A stretch of 64,000 bases of DNA from Nitrospira sp. (GTDB taxonomy: Bacteria > Nitrospirota > Nitrospiria > Nitrospirales > Nitrospiraceae), in contig CP126123.1 of the NCBI GenBank assembly GCA_030123605.1, forward strand, positions 3,749,237 to 3,813,236, written 5' to 3'. Below are positions 7,934 through 17,464 of this stretch, piece after piece; positions within the stretch are counted from its first letter, which is position 1, and each line of letters starts with the position of its first letter. Made by a program: the position numbers and the translations under genes. The notes under the pieces were generated by a model. It saw nothing but the letters and a program-made list of their open reading frames with translations, had not been told where the DNA came from and ran no database searches.

Positions 7934-10309
7934 ATGATCAAGACGACGCAGGTGAATCAGCCGCTGAGCTCCGACATGGCGCGGCGCATGCATGCCTATT
8001 GGCGGGCGGCAAACTATCTGTCCGTCGGGCAGATTTATTTGCTCGACAACCCCCTGCTGAAGCAGCCGTTGAAGCGAGAGCATATCAAGCCGCGCCTGCT
8101 CGGCCATTGGGGGACGACGCCGGGGTTGAATTTCATCTACGTCCATCTCAACCGCATCATCAAGGAACAGGACATTCCGGTGATCTACATCACGGGCCCC
8201 GGCCATGGCGGGCCGGGCCTCGTCGCGAACGTCTATCTCGAGGGCACTTACAGCGAAGTGTATCCCAACATTTCGCAAGATGAGGAGGGGCTGCAGCGGC
8301 TCTTCAAGCAGTTTTCCTTTCCCGGCGGCATTCCGAGCCACGTCGCGCCGGAAACGCCCGGGTCCATCCATGAGGGCGGCGAGCTGGGCTACTCCCTGGC
8401 CCATGCGTACGGAGCGGTGTTCGATCATCCGGACCTGCTGGCGGCCTGTGTGATCGGAGACGGTGAAGCGGAAACCGGACCGCTTGCCGGAAGCTGGCAT
8501 GGAAACAAGTTCTTGAATCCGGTGCGCGACGGCGCCGTGTTGCCAATCCTGCATCTGAACGGATACAAGATCGCCGGCCCGACCGTGCTGGCTCGCATGC
8601 CGCCGGACGAACTCGAATCCCTGTTGATCGGGTACGGGCATCAACCCTATTTCGTCGAGGGCGACGATCCCGCGACGATGCATCAATTGATGGCCTCCAC
8701 GCTGGACGAGATCGTCGCGTCCATCCGTCACATTCAGCAGGAGGCCAGGACGAAGGGCTTCACCGGGCGGCCGCGCTGGCCCGTGCTCGTCCTCCGGACC
8801 CCCAAGGGGTGGACCGGACCGAAGGAAGTGGACGAGAAACAGGTGGAGGGGAGTTTTCGTTCCCATCAAGTCCCGATGGGAGACATGGATCGGCCGGAAC
8901 ATGTGCAGCTGTTGGAGCACTGGCTGAAAAGTTATCAGCCGGAGAAATTATTCGATGACCGGGGGAGGCTGTCGCCCGAACTCGCCGCGCTGGCGCCGAC
9001 GGGCGAACGGCGCATGGGCTCCATTCCTTGCGCGAACGGCGGCAACCTGTTGCGCGATCTTCATATGCCGGACTTCAGGCAGTACGCAGTGCCGGTGATG
9101 AAGCCCGGCGCCGACGATGCCGAGGCGACGAAGGTGCAGGGTCTGTTTCTGCGCGATGTCTTGAAACTGAATCGGACCAACTTCCGGCTCTTCGGACCGG
9201 ATGAAACGGCGTCGAACCGCTGGACGGCGGTGTTCGAGGTGGCCGATCGTTGTTCCACGGAAGTGATTCTCCCCACCGACGACCATGTGGCGCATGACGG
9301 GCGGGTCATGGAGGTGCTGAGCGAGCATCTCTGTCAGGGTTGGCTCGAAGGATATCTCCTGACCGGCCGACACGGATTCTTGAACTGTTACGAGGCGTTC
9401 ATCCACATCGTGGACTCGATGTTCAATCAACATGCGAAGTGGCTCAAGACGACGCGAGAGATTCCCTGGCGACGGCCCATCGCGTCGCTCAATTATCTGT
9501 TGACCTCGCATGTGTGGCGGCAGGACCACAACGGATTCAGCCATCAAGACCCGGGATTCATCGACCATGTGGTCAATAAGAAAGCCGAGGTCATCCGCGT
9601 CTATCTGCCGCCGGACGCGAATACGCTCCTGTCCGTGACCGACCATTGCCTGCGAAGTCGCGATTACGTGAATGTGGTCGTGGCGGGCAAGCAGCCGGCG
9701 CCGCAATGGCTCGACATGGACGCCGCCATCCTACATTGCACGGCTGGGATCGGCATTTGGGAATGGGCAAGCAACGACCGCGGCAGCGAACCGGACGTCG
9801 TGATGGCCTGTTGTGGCGATGTGCCGACCATGGAAACTCTGGCGGCGGTGGAGTTGCTGCGGGTGGCTCTGCCCAATTTGAAAGTGCGCGTCATCAACAT
9901 CGTGGATCTCATGAAGCTCCAGCCGCCCAATGAACATCCGCACGGTCTCTCCGACAAAGAATTCGACGCCCTCTTCACCATCGATAAACCGATCATCTTC
10001 GCCTTCCATGGGTACCCGTGGCTGATCCATCGGTTGACCTATCGGCGGACCAACCACCACAACCTGCATGTGCGCGGTTACAAGGAAGAGGGCACGACGA
10101 CCACGCCGTTCGACATGGTCGTGTTGAACGATCTGGACCGCTTCCACCTCGTGGCCGACGTCGTGGACCGGGTGCCGCAGCTCGGCGCCCGCGCCGCCTA
10201 TCTCAAACAAGACATGCGCGACAAACGGATCCAGCACAAACAGTACATTGCGATGTATGGAACGGACATGCCGGAGATCAGGAATTGGAAGTGGAGCGGC
10301 AGGCGGTAG
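7934..10309 (+). CDS. xfp: Phosphoketolase (xylulose-5-phosphate/fructose-6-phosphate)
   Basis: This is a thiamine-diphosphate enzyme of 791 residues, the normal size for the family. N-terminal signatures include [40 protein letters not shown] and [20 protein letters not shown] (the metal/ThDP-binding GDGE motif). It cleaves xylulose 5-phosphate (and probably fructose 6-phosphate) with phosphate to give acetyl phosphate and an aldose phosphate. The GAGGG ribosome binding site precedes the ATG. It sits between ackA and a HAD phosphatase, and the three probably form an operon. Confidence 0.95.
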   Translation: MIKTTQVNQPLSSDMARRMHAYWRAANYLSVGQIYLLDNPLLKQPLKREHIKPRLLGHWGTTPGLNFIYVHLNRIIKEQDIPVIYITGPGHGGPGLVANVYLEGTYSEVYPNISQDEEGLQRLFKQFSFPGGIPSHVAPETPGSIHEGGELGYSLAHAYGAVFDHPDLLAACVIGDGEAETGPLAGSWHGNKFLNPVRDGAVLPILHLNGYKIAGPTVLARMPPDELESLLIGYGHQPYFVEGDDPATMHQLMASTLDEIVASIRHIQQEARTKGFTGRPRWPVLVLRTPKGWTGPKEVDEKQVEGSFRSHQVPMGDMDRPEHVQLLEHWLKSYQPEKLFDDRGRLSPELAALAPTGERRMGSIPCANGGNLLRDLHMPDFRQYAVPVMKPGADDAEATKVQGLFLRDVLKLNRTNFRLFGPDETASNRWTAVFEVADRCSTEVILPTDDHVAHDGRVMEVLSEHLCQGWLEGYLLTGRHGFLNCYEAFIHIVDSMFNQHAKWLKTTREIPWRRPIASLNYLLTSHVWRQDHNGFSHQDPGFIDHVVNKKAEVIRVYLPPDANTLLSVTDHCLRSRDYVNVVVAGKQPAPQWLDMDAAILHCTAGIGIWEWASNDRGSEPDVVMACCGDVPTMETLAAVELLRVALPNLKVRVINIVDLMKLQPPNEHPHGLSDKEFDALFTIDKPIIFAFHGYPWLIHRLTYRRTNHHNLHVRGYKEEGTTTTPFDMVVLNDLDRFHLVADVVDRVPQLGARAAYLKQDMRDKRIQHKQYIAMYGTDMPEIRNWKWSGRR

Positions 10310-10320
10310 CGGAGGAAGGC

Positions 10321-11001
10321 ATGGGGTCTCCTGCGATGGTGGTGCTTTTCGACGTCGACAATACCTTGCTGGATAACGATCGCGTCACGGCCGACCTCAA
10401 ACAGCATCTGCTGCGGGAGGTCGGTCCGGCTCGGGAGGAGCAATATTGGGCCATTTTCGAAGACCTGCGCCGTGAATTGGGCTATGCGGACTACCTCGGC
10501 GCGCTGCAACGGTATCGGGTTCGGCATCCACGTGATCCGCACCTGTTGACGGTGTCGCGCTTTCTGGTCAACTATCCCTTCGTCGAGCGATTGTTTCCGC
10601 AAGCCTTGGAGGTCGTGAAGCATATCGGCCGGTGGGGCACGCCCGTGATCCTGTCTGACGGCGATGTGGTGTTTCAGCCGCGCAAAATCGAGCAGTCCGG
10701 CCTGTTCGACGCCGTTGCGGAACAGGTCCTCATCTATATCCATAAAGAGCAGGAATTGGACGACGTCGAACGCCGGTATCCCGCCGACCACTATGTCTTG
10801 GTCGATGACAAGTTGCGGATTCTCACCGCGGTGAAGAAGCACTGGGGCGGCCGGGTGACGACGGTGTTTCCACGCCAGGGCCATTACGCCAGGGATACCG
10901 AAGCGTTGCGGGCATTTCCCCCGGCGGACCTCACGATCGAACGCATCGGCGATTTGCTGGCCGTCGATCGAAAGACACTCCTTTCGCCGGACACCTTTTA
11001 A
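10321..11001 (+). CDS. HAD-superfamily hydrolase
   Basis: The 226-residue protein starts at the ATG at 10321, with GGAGG seven bases upstream and 11 bases after the phosphoketolase stop. Motif I is FDVDNTLLDND near residue 10 (nucleophile Asp and acid/base Asp). ILSDGD near 114 fits motif II, and VLVDDK near 160 fits motif IV. It probably dephosphorylates a small metabolite. Its place behind xfp suggests a sugar phosphate or a side product of that route, which is inference. A terminator follows. Confidence 0.85.
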   Translation: MGSPAMVVLFDVDNTLLDNDRVTADLKQHLLREVGPAREEQYWAIFEDLRRELGYADYLGALQRYRVRHPRDPHLLTVSRFLVNYPFVERLFPQALEVVKHIGRWGTPVILSDGDVVFQPRKIEQSGLFDAVAEQVLIYIHKEQELDDVERRYPADHYVLVDDKLRILTAVKKHWGGRVTTVFPRQGHYARDTEALRAFPPADLTIERIGDLLAVDRKTLLSPDTF

Positions 11002-11028
11002 GATAAGCGCGTGGCCGCCGTGCGTCGG

Positions 11029-11067
11029 GCCCGCCTCTATCGCCCGATGGAGGCGGGCTTGCTTTTT
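11029..11067 (+). terminator. Rho-independent terminator after the ackA-xfp-HAD operon
   Basis: GCCCGCCTC (11029-11037) pairs with GAGGCGGGC (11050-11058). TTGCTTTTT follows. It starts 28 bases after the HAD stop codon. Confidence 0.85.
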
Positions 11068-11146
11068 CCCGGATGCTTCCCGCATGCTGATCCCAACGAC
11101 GGCATGAAATGACCATCCTGCGGGCCGTTGTTCGAACGGAATCATC

Positions 11147-13738
11147 ATGAGGGACCGCCTGGACATTCAGACTGCCGAGCCTGAAGTCGCCCAGCATCGC
11201 GCCTTGCTCGATGTGTCGGAAGCCATCAGCACACACCGAGATCTGCACGAACTGTTTCGAGACCTCGCCCGACGCCTTCCGCACGTCGTGCATGTGAATT
11301 TCCTGGCTCTGTCCTTACACGACCCCGATCGTCAGGTGATGAGGCTCCATACGCTTCAGGCGAATGTTCCTGCCGACATCGTGGGCGGCCATGAGGAACC
11401 GATTGAAGAGACTCCGGCCGGATGGGTGTGGCAAACGCAACAGCCGCTCATCGTGTCGGATCTGGCCGAGGAGCGTCGCTGGCCGATCGTCACCGCAAGA
11501 ATGCGGGAAGACGGCGTGCAGTCGCTCTGCGTCGTTCCCCTGACCACGGCGTTGCGAAGACTCGGAGCGATGGGGTTCGCGAGCCAGCGGAAGGGGTCCC
11601 ATGACGGAACGGACGTGGAATTCCTCCGACAAGTCGGCAAGCAAGTCGCCGTCGCTGTGGACAACGTCCTCCATCATCAGGATCTGACTCGTGATCGGGA
11701 TCGGCTGCGCCTTCTCCTCGAAGTATCTGAATCCATCGCGTCGCACTGCGATCTGCAGGACCTGTTTCGAGACCTCGCGGGGCGCCTCCCTCGTATCGTT
11801 CCGTTCGATTACATCAATGTGGTCTTGCACGAGAGCGAGCGTGATGTGATGCGCCTTTGGTTGTTGGTGACCTCGCAACCCAGCGCGATCAATACAGGGT
11901 TGGAATTGCCGGTCGATGAATCACCGGGTGGATTGGTGTGGAAAACCCAGCGGCCGTTGATCGTCAACGACATCCAGCAAGAGCACCGTTTTACGAAATT
12001 AATGTCGATGTTGAGGGAGAACGGCGTGCAGTCCTTCTGCGTGGTGCCCCTCACGACGGCGCAACGCCGGCTCGGCGCCATGGGATTCGGGAGCCTCCGA
12101 TCGAAAGTGTATCAAGAAGCGGAACTCGACTTCATGCAGCAGGTGGCCAAGCAGGTGGCGGTCGCAGTGGACAACGCGCTGAATGCCGCGACGGCACGCG
12201 TTTCCCAGCGGCAACTGGAGTGCGAGCGCGACCGCCAGCGCCTGTTGTTGGAAGTGAACAACGCGGTGGTCTCTCATTTGGGATTGGAGGAACTGTTCAC
12301 CGCCGTCAGCGACTGCCTGCGAAAAGTCATCCAGCACGACGGCTCAAGTTTGGTGCTCTATGATCAAGAGACGGGCCGGTATCGGGTCCACGTCCTGCAT
12401 TTTGCGAAGAATGAATCCATCATCGAGGAGGGACGCATCGAGTCGGCCTGTACGACGCCCGCCGGTATCGCGATTACGACCAGGAAACCGGCGGTATTGA
12501 GCGCGCAGGATCTGGAACACCTCTGTGCGGAATCACCGGTCGCGCAACATCTGCACGACGAGGGGGTGAAGGCGCTCTGCTCGGTTCCGCTGCTCTCCTA
12601 CGACCGTGCGTTGGGAGCATTGAACGTGGGTCGGTGCAGCGACGATTTGTTCACGCAGGAGGATGTGGATCTCTTGAGTCAGGTGGCGCATCAAATTGCG
12701 ATCGCCGTCGACAATGCGTTGGTCCACAAGGAGGTTCAAGGATTCAGGGATCGGCTCGCCAAAGAGAAGCTCTATCTCGAAGACGAGATCAGGACCGAGC
12801 ACAACTTCGAGGAAATCATCGGCGACAGTGCGGCGTTGAAGCGCGTGCTCAATCAGGTCGAAATCGTCGCGGCGACGGGTTCCACGGTGCTGGTGCTCGG
12901 CGAAACCGGCACCGGGAAGGAACTGATCGCCCGCGCGATCCATGCCCGCAGCGGCCGGCGTGAAAGGACGTTCGTCAAAATCAATTGCGCGGCCATCCCG
13001 ACCGGTCTGCTGGAAAGCGAGTTGTTCGGCCATGAACGAGGGGCATTTACCGGAGCCATTGCGCAAAAGGTCGGCCGCTTCGAACTCGCCGACGGCGGAA
13101 CGCTGTTTCTCGATGAGGTGGGGGATATTCCGCTCGAATTGCAGTCCAAATTGTTGCGGGTGCTGCAGGAACAGGAATTCGAACGATTGGGGAGCACCAA
13201 GACGATCAAAGTCGATGTGCGTCTGGTGGCAGCGACGAACCGCAACCTCACCAGGATGGTGGCAGACAAAGAGTTTCGAAACGACCTCTTTTACCGGCTC
13301 AATGTGTTTCCGTTGACGGTGCCGGCCCTTCGTGACCGCCGGGAGGATATTCCGTCGTTGGTCCGATATTTTGCGCAGAAGTTCGCCCGGCGCATGAACA
13401 AGACAATCGATTCGATTCCCACCGAAGGCCTGGCGAGCCTCTTACGGTACGACTGGCCGGGCAATGTCCGCGAACTGGAAAATTTGGTCGAACGTGCGAC
13501 CATTCTTTCGCCGGGAGGTGCGTTGCACCTGTCTCTTGAGAAGTCGGCTTCGTCTCACGACAGTGACATTCAGGCTATTACCACTCTGGAAGCCGTAGAG
13601 CGTGATCATATCGTGCGGGCCCTCCAGGCTGCCAATTGGATGATCGGTGGACCGAAAGGTGCCGCTGCCAAACTCGGCATGAAGCGCACCACCCTTCAAT
13701 CGAAAATGCACAAGCTCAATATTTCTCGTCCGCAATAG
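11147..13738 (+). CDS. Sigma-54-dependent transcriptional activator with three GAF domains (FhlA-like)
   Basis: The 863-residue protein has three GAF sensor domains (about 20-175, 190-350 and 365-525). The first two are close internal duplicates (LFRDLARRLP / LFRDLAGRLP; SLCVVPLTTALRRLGAMGF / SFCVVPLTTAQRRLGAMGF). The AAA+ domain from about 555 has Walker A GETGTGKE (585), the sigma-54 contact GAFTGA (632) and Walker B GGTLFLDEVGD. The C-terminus has a Fis-type helix-turn-helix (GAAAKLGMKRTTLQSKM). It should activate RpoN promoters in response to a small ligand or redox signal. It follows the fermentative-type operon but is separated from it by a terminator, so its targets are not defined by position. 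Confidence 0.92.
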   Translation: MRDRLDIQTAEPEVAQHRALLDVSEAISTHRDLHELFRDLARRLPHVVHVNFLALSLHDPDRQVMRLHTLQANVPADIVGGHEEPIEETPAGWVWQTQQPLIVSDLAEERRWPIVTARMREDGVQSLCVVPLTTALRRLGAMGFASQRKGSHDGTDVEFLRQVGKQVAVAVDNVLHHQDLTRDRDRLRLLLEVSESIASHCDLQDLFRDLAGRLPRIVPFDYINVVLHESERDVMRLWLLVTSQPSAINTGLELPVDESPGGLVWKTQRPLIVNDIQQEHRFTKLMSMLRENGVQSFCVVPLTTAQRRLGAMGFGSLRSKVYQEAELDFMQQVAKQVAVAVDNALNAATARVSQRQLECERDRQRLLLEVNNAVVSHLGLEELFTAVSDCLRKVIQHDGSSLVLYDQETGRYRVHVLHFAKNESIIEEGRIESACTTPAGIAITTRKPAVLSAQDLEHLCAESPVAQHLHDEGVKALCSVPLLSYDRALGALNVGRCSDDLFTQEDVDLLSQVAHQIAIAVDNALVHKEVQGFRDRLAKEKLYLEDEIRTEHNFEEIIGDSAALKRVLNQVEIVAATGSTVLVLGETGTGKELIARAIHARSGRRERTFVKINCAAIPTGLLESELFGHERGAFTGAIAQKVGRFELADGGTLFLDEVGDIPLELQSKLLRVLQEQEFERLGSTKTIKVDVRLVAATNRNLTRMVADKEFRNDLFYRLNVFPLTVPALRDRREDIPSLVRYFAQKFARRMNKTIDSIPTEGLASLLRYDWPGNVRELENLVERATILSPGGALHLSLEKSASSHDSDIQAITTLEAVERDHIVRALQAANWMIGGPKGAAAKLGMKRTTLQSKMHKLNISRPQ

Positions 13739-13947
13739 AGCCGATCCGTCGGCACCGTGCCGCTCCTTCGGCTCGGCAGCATTCGTCACGATCGATCTTC
13801 GCACGGTTCCTTTTCCAGCTCTCGAACGAGAAGCCTTCATCCGTCCATCACTTGCAGCAGATTCCATTCCGGCTCGGCGGCTGGAACGATCTATGCTTTT
13901 CTCTGGGAGTATTGAAAAGACGGACAAGAGAAGAAAGGAGCGGAACG

Positions 13948-14115
13948 ATGTCATGGATGATGGTGTTCGGCTCATATTCTTTACCGATCGTAGTTTTGGC
14001 GGCGTTCCTGTTGTGGGATCGGGTTCGGCAGGGGATGGGATCACAGGTCGGTCCGGCCAGGGTTCACCGGCATCGTGCTCGCGCCGGTTCCCGACGACTT
14101 TTCGGGTATCGATGA
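13948..14115 (+). CDS. Possible small membrane protein
   Basis: This is a 55-residue reading frame with a strong ribosome binding site (AAGGAG, seven bases before the ATG). It has one hydrophobic segment (SYSLPIVVLAAFLLW, residues 9-23) followed by a basic tail. The second half is Arg-rich and less convincing. It ends 38 bases before the zinc-ribbon protein. No family is recognised and it may be spurious. Confidence 0.4.
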   Translation: MSWMMVFGSYSLPIVVLAAFLLWDRVRQGMGSQVGPARVHRHRARAGSRRLFGYR

Positions 14116-14153
14116 ATGGTGCAGAGGAACCGGCGGGAGGAAAGGAGGCCTCA

Positions 14154-14372
14154 ATGGCGACGGCGATCCAAAACCTATTGAAAGAATCGAGAGAAGTCCA
14201 TCCTGTATGGAGCAATTCCGACAGGGTGATACATTGTGGCCGCTGCGGAGGGTTCATGGTGACCGAACAGCTCATCGACCAACCGGCGCACCGTTGCGTG
14301 CAGTGCGGCGAGGTCATCGATGCCGTCATTCTGCAGAACCGTCGACGCGGTTTGTCGGTCGGGATGAATTGA
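14154..14372 (+). CDS. Small zinc-ribbon protein
   Basis: The 72-residue protein has two Cys pairs, C-G-R-C and C-V-Q-C, spaced as in a zinc ribbon. The start at 14154 is chosen because AAAGGAGG lies just upstream; an earlier in-frame ATG at 14112 lacks this. It is probably cytoplasmic with a structural or binding role. It leads into the cupin and MBL-fold genes with short gaps, so the three are likely co-transcribed. Confidence 0.65.
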   Translation: MATAIQNLLKESREVHPVWSNSDRVIHCGRCGGFMVTEQLIDQPAHRCVQCGEVIDAVILQNRRRGLSVGMN

Positions 14373-14394
14373 ATTTCGTTCGGAGGAGGAAATC

Positions 14395-14919
14395 ATGAGA
14401 GCCCTGATGCGAGTGTTGTGCGTGACGTTCGCCGGAGCCTCGGCGCTCCTGTTCATCTTCGGCCAGGAATCACGGGCACAACCAGGCGAGTTTCCCGCCG
14501 CCCGGTTCGTAAAGGCCGATGTTGCAAGGGCGGAGGGGAAGGAGTGGAATGCCGTCACCGTTGAATTGCGACCGGGAGCGGTGCAATCGTGGCGGTTCCA
14601 GCCGTCGGGTGAAGTGATCTATATCTTGGAAGGCATCGGACGGCTGGAGGCGGATGGAAAGCCGATCGTTGAGTTGAACGGAGGGACGGTTGCGACGCTC
14701 GGCATGACGGCTCCTCATATTCTGAGGAATACCAGCAGGACGAAGGTTTTGAAAGTGCTTGTGTTAAGCCAGGTCGAGAAGGGAGGGCGGCATCCGCTGT
14801 CCTTGAATCGAAGGGCCGGGTCGAACGAGACGACCAACCCGTCGATCTCCGGTGAAGAAGCAGGACCTCAGGCACGTGATGAACGGCATGACCGGAAAGA
14901 CATCGGGTTGGTGTTCTAA
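14395..14919 (+). CDS. Exported cupin-domain protein
   Basis: The 174-residue protein has an N-terminal signal peptide (hydrophobic residues 7-22) and a single small cupin barrel at about 45-125. The cupin pattern is visible (SGEVIYILEGIGRLEADGKP, then TAPHILRNTSRTKVLKVLVL), but the usual first-motif histidines are missing and only one His (APH) is clear, so metal binding is doubtful. The C-terminal 45 residues are polar and low in structure. GGAGGAGG precedes the ATG. Function is unknown; the export and neighbours suggest a small-molecule or redox role. Confidence 0.72.
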   Translation: MRALMRVLCVTFAGASALLFIFGQESRAQPGEFPAARFVKADVARAEGKEWNAVTVELRPGAVQSWRFQPSGEVIYILEGIGRLEADGKPIVELNGGTVATLGMTAPHILRNTSRTKVLKVLVLSQVEKGGRHPLSLNRRAGSNETTNPSISGEEAGPQARDERHDRKDIGLVF

Positions 14920-14931
14920 GCAGGAGGAACC

Positions 14932-15669
14932 ATGACGGACAGAGCCAGGGTGACGGAAATCGCTCCGGACCATTTTATGATTTCGATCTACGTACCGGAT
15001 TTCAATCTCCGGTTCAATCACTTCCTGATCAAGGACGAAGAACCACTGCTCTTTCACACGGGTATGAAGCAGATGTTCCCGCTGATGCGGGATGCGATCG
15101 CACGTATCCTCGATCCTGTGACCATTCGATGGATTTCGTTCAGCCATTTCGAAGCCGACGAATGCGGCGCGCTCAATGAGTGGCTGACCTTGGCGCCGCA
15201 AGCGCAACCGGCCTGCGGCTTGGTCGGCGCGCTGGTCAGCGTCAACGACTTCGCGATTCGTCCGGCCCGCATCCTGGCGCAGGATGACCTGTTGAAAACC
15301 GGCCGGTACCGTTTCCGGTTCCGGCCCACGCCGCATGTGCCGCACAACTGGGAAGCCGGTCTGCTGTTCGAGGAAGCCACGCGTACCTTGCTCTGTTCGG
15401 ACCTGTTCACCCATGAGGGAGATGTCGAGGCGGTCATCGAATCGGATGTGGTCGAGCGCGCCAAATGCTCGTTGATCGAAGGACAGAAGGGGCCATTCGC
15501 CAACCCCTACCCCTACACGCCGACGACCGACCGAATCCTGCGCGACTTGGCCGCCTTGCAGCCAAAACAGTTGGCGCTCATGCACGGCTCATCGTTCAGC
15601 GGTGATGGTGAACAGGCAGTGCGTGACTTGGCGACCGTTATGCGGGAGGTTCTGGGGGCGAGTGGTTGA
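14932..15669 (+). CDS. Metallo-beta-lactamase-fold protein of the flavodiiron (ODP) type
   Basis: The 245-residue protein is a stand-alone MBL domain. Its ligand motif is SHFEADECG, the H-x-E-x-D form of di-iron flavodiiron proteins rather than HxHxDH. Further ligand candidates are [10 protein letters not shown] (Asp) and MHGSS near the C-terminus. Flavodiiron proteins reduce O2 or NO, but the flavodoxin domain is absent here, so the electron partner must be separate or the activity differs. An AGGAGG site precedes the ATG. Its stop codon overlaps the -35 element of the next gene's promoter. Confidence 0.8.
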   Translation: MTDRARVTEIAPDHFMISIYVPDFNLRFNHFLIKDEEPLLFHTGMKQMFPLMRDAIARILDPVTIRWISFSHFEADECGALNEWLTLAPQAQPACGLVGALVSVNDFAIRPARILAQDDLLKTGRYRFRFRPTPHVPHNWEAGLLFEEATRTLLCSDLFTHEGDVEAVIESDVVERAKCSLIEGQKGPFANPYPYTPTTDRILRDLAALQPKQLALMHGSSFSGDGEQAVRDLATVMREVLGASG

Positions 15670-15694
15670 CTACAGACCGTCCGGACGGTATGGT
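15666..15694 (+). promoter_or_regulatory. Promoter of the TetR-RND operon with an operator in its spacer
   Basis: TTGACT (15666-15671) and TATGGT (15689-15694) are 17 bases apart. A perfect 14-base palindrome, ACCGTCCGGACGGT (15676-15689), fills most of the spacer and touches the -10. A TetR dimer bound there would block RNA polymerase. Transcription would start at about 15701, at or next to the ATG at 15702, so the message may be leaderless. Confidence 0.65.
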
Positions 15695-15701
15695 GTGCCC
15701 T

Positions 15702-16322
15702 ATGAAACAGGTCACTCTCGAACTACGAGACCAGTTGCTCGATGCCGCTGAAGCCGTGGTCGTGCGCCAGGGTATCGCAAACCTGACGCTCGATGCCGTC
15801 GCCGCCGAGGCAGGCAGGAGCAAGGGTGGCCTGTTGCATCATTTTCCGACGAAAGACCGGCTCGTCGAAGCGCTGGTCTCACGCAGCGCGGAAGGCTGGC
15901 GGTCCTGTTACATGGGCGCGTATGACCGGACTGCGGAAGGGCCCGGGCGCATGGCGCGCGCGCTCTTGCACCACTGCCTCTCGAATGCCGAATGCTGGAC
16001 TGAGGAGCTGCGGCGCAGTACCTCTGCGGTATTCGCGGCCCTCGCGCAAAACCCCACGCTCATCGATCCCATGCGTGCCGTCTATGCCGACCTTCACCGT
16101 CGCATTGCGGAAGACGGGTTACCGACGGGTGTCGGTGAGGCGGTGGCCGCCGCGATCGACGGGCTCTGGCTCGACTGGGTTTTAGGGCTTGCCCCGCTCG
16201 ACCAGGCGCGTGTCGCCCGCGTGCGCCTGGCGTTGGAAGACATGCTTGCCCGCGTGACACCGATTCGCCGGCCACTCAAAGTCAAGGTCGCCGCCGGGAA
16301 ACGTTCTGGAGGTCGCCCATGA
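15702..16322 (+). CDS. TetR-family repressor of the adjacent RND efflux operon
   Basis: The 206-residue protein starts with a TetR helix-turn-helix (LDAAEAVVVRQGIANLTLDAVAAEAGRSKGGLLHHFPTKDRL, shown here only as its ends: LDAAEAV and GGLLHHFPTKDRL). The C-terminal ligand domain is helical. Other in-frame starts are a TTG at 15666 and an ATG at 15690, but the promoter elements overlap both, so 15702 is preferred. The stop overlaps the next gene's ATG by four bases (ATGA). It probably represses its own operon through the palindrome at 15676-15689 and releases on binding a pump substrate. Confidence 0.88.
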   Translation: MKQVTLELRDQLLDAAEAVVVRQGIANLTLDAVAAEAGRSKGGLLHHFPTKDRLVEALVSRSAEGWRSCYMGAYDRTAEGPGRMARALLHHCLSNAECWTEELRRSTSAVFAALAQNPTLIDPMRAVYADLHRRIAEDGLPTGVGEAVAAAIDGLWLDWVLGLAPLDQARVARVRLALEDMLARVTPIRRPLKVKVAAGKRSGGRP

Positions 16323-17440
16323 AGCGTCGAAGCTGGATCGGATCCGTTCTGTTGCTCGGCTTGGTCGTCGCTTGTGGTGTCTTGTTGGCTGCCTGGAAGC
16401 AATCGGCTCTACGGAACAACGAAGCGGCTTCCGTCAACCAGCCCGAGCCGATGGAGGTCGTGACGGCGGCGATCGCCAAACAACTCGAACACCGCCCCAC
16501 CACCACGTCGATCGGAACGGTCCTGGCATTGCGTTCGATCACCTTGCGCAACGAACTGGCCGGCACCGTCAAGCAGGCCCGACTCACGCCGGGCCACATC
16601 GTCGATGCCGGCGCGCTGCTCGTGATGCTCGACGTGTCCGTCGAAGAGGCAGAATTGAAGGCGCAGGAGGCACAGGCTCTCCTGGCGAAGACGGTGCTCG
16701 CTCGCAGGCAACACCTCAGCAAGGACTTGGCTACGGCGGAAGAGGAAGTGGATCGGGCCCGCGCGGATCTCCAGGTCGCGATGGCCCAGATTGCGCGCAC
16801 GAAGGCGATCATCGCCCGTAAAACGATCCGCGCGCCGTTCCGTGCCAGAGTGGGTCTGGCGGACGTCCATCCCGGTCAGTACCTGAACGAGGGCACCCAG
16901 CTCACGACGTTGCAGGGCGTCGACGAAGCCGTGCATGTGGATTTCACCGTCGCACAACAGGTTGCCGCGGGGTTGCGGGTGGACGACACCGTCGAGGTGT
17001 TGACCGCCGGCGGGTCTGCTCCGATCATGGCCAAGATCGTCGCGCTCGATGCTCGCGTCGATCCGACGACCCGCAATGCCTTGGTGCGCGCGCGGATCGA
17101 GCGCAGGACCGATGCCCCGGCGCCCGGTGCGTCCGTCCGGGTCCAGGTCCCGGTCGGTGCGGTACACAAGGCCGTGACCGTTCCCGCGAGCGCGGTGCGC
17201 AAGGGGCCCGGTGGCGATCAGGTCTTCGTGCTCATGTCCGGTGAGGACGGCAAGACCAGGGCATACCTCCGTCCGGTCGGGAGCGGGGCAATCCTCGGCG
17301 ACGAGGCCGTGATCCTCACGGGGTTGTCCGCCGGAGAGCGGGTGGCCGCTTCCGGAGCCTTCAAATTGCGCGATGCGGTACTCGTGGCGATCGCCGGCGC
17401 CCCCGAGGCCCGGCAGGATCAGGCGCTCAAGCAACCCTAA
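16319..17440 (+). CDS. RND efflux periplasmic adaptor (membrane fusion protein)
   Basis: The 373-residue protein has an N-terminal membrane anchor (residues 7-25). A biotinyl-lipoyl half-motif and a short coiled-coil hairpin follow (EAELKAQEAQALL to DLQVAMAQIARTKAI), then a second lipoyl half (IRAPFRARVGLADVHPGQYL) and beta-barrel domains. It links the inner-membrane pump at 17465-20554 to an outer-membrane channel. No TolC-like gene is present here. It is translationally coupled to the TetR gene, and 24 bases separate it from the pump gene. Confidence 0.92.
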   Translation: MKRRSWIGSVLLLGLVVACGVLLAAWKQSALRNNEAASVNQPEPMEVVTAAIAKQLEHRPTTTSIGTVLALRSITLRNELAGTVKQARLTPGHIVDAGALLVMLDVSVEEAELKAQEAQALLAKTVLARRQHLSKDLATAEEEVDRARADLQVAMAQIARTKAIIARKTIRAPFRARVGLADVHPGQYLNEGTQLTTLQGVDEAVHVDFTVAQQVAAGLRVDDTVEVLTAGGSAPIMAKIVALDARVDPTTRNALVRARIERRTDAPAPGASVRVQVPVGAVHKAVTVPASAVRKGPGGDQVFVLMSGEDGKTRAYLRPVGSGAILGDEAVILTGLSAGERVAASGAFKLRDAVLVAIAGAPEARQDQALKQP

Positions 17441-17464
17441 TCGAGACGCGACGAGGACATCGAC

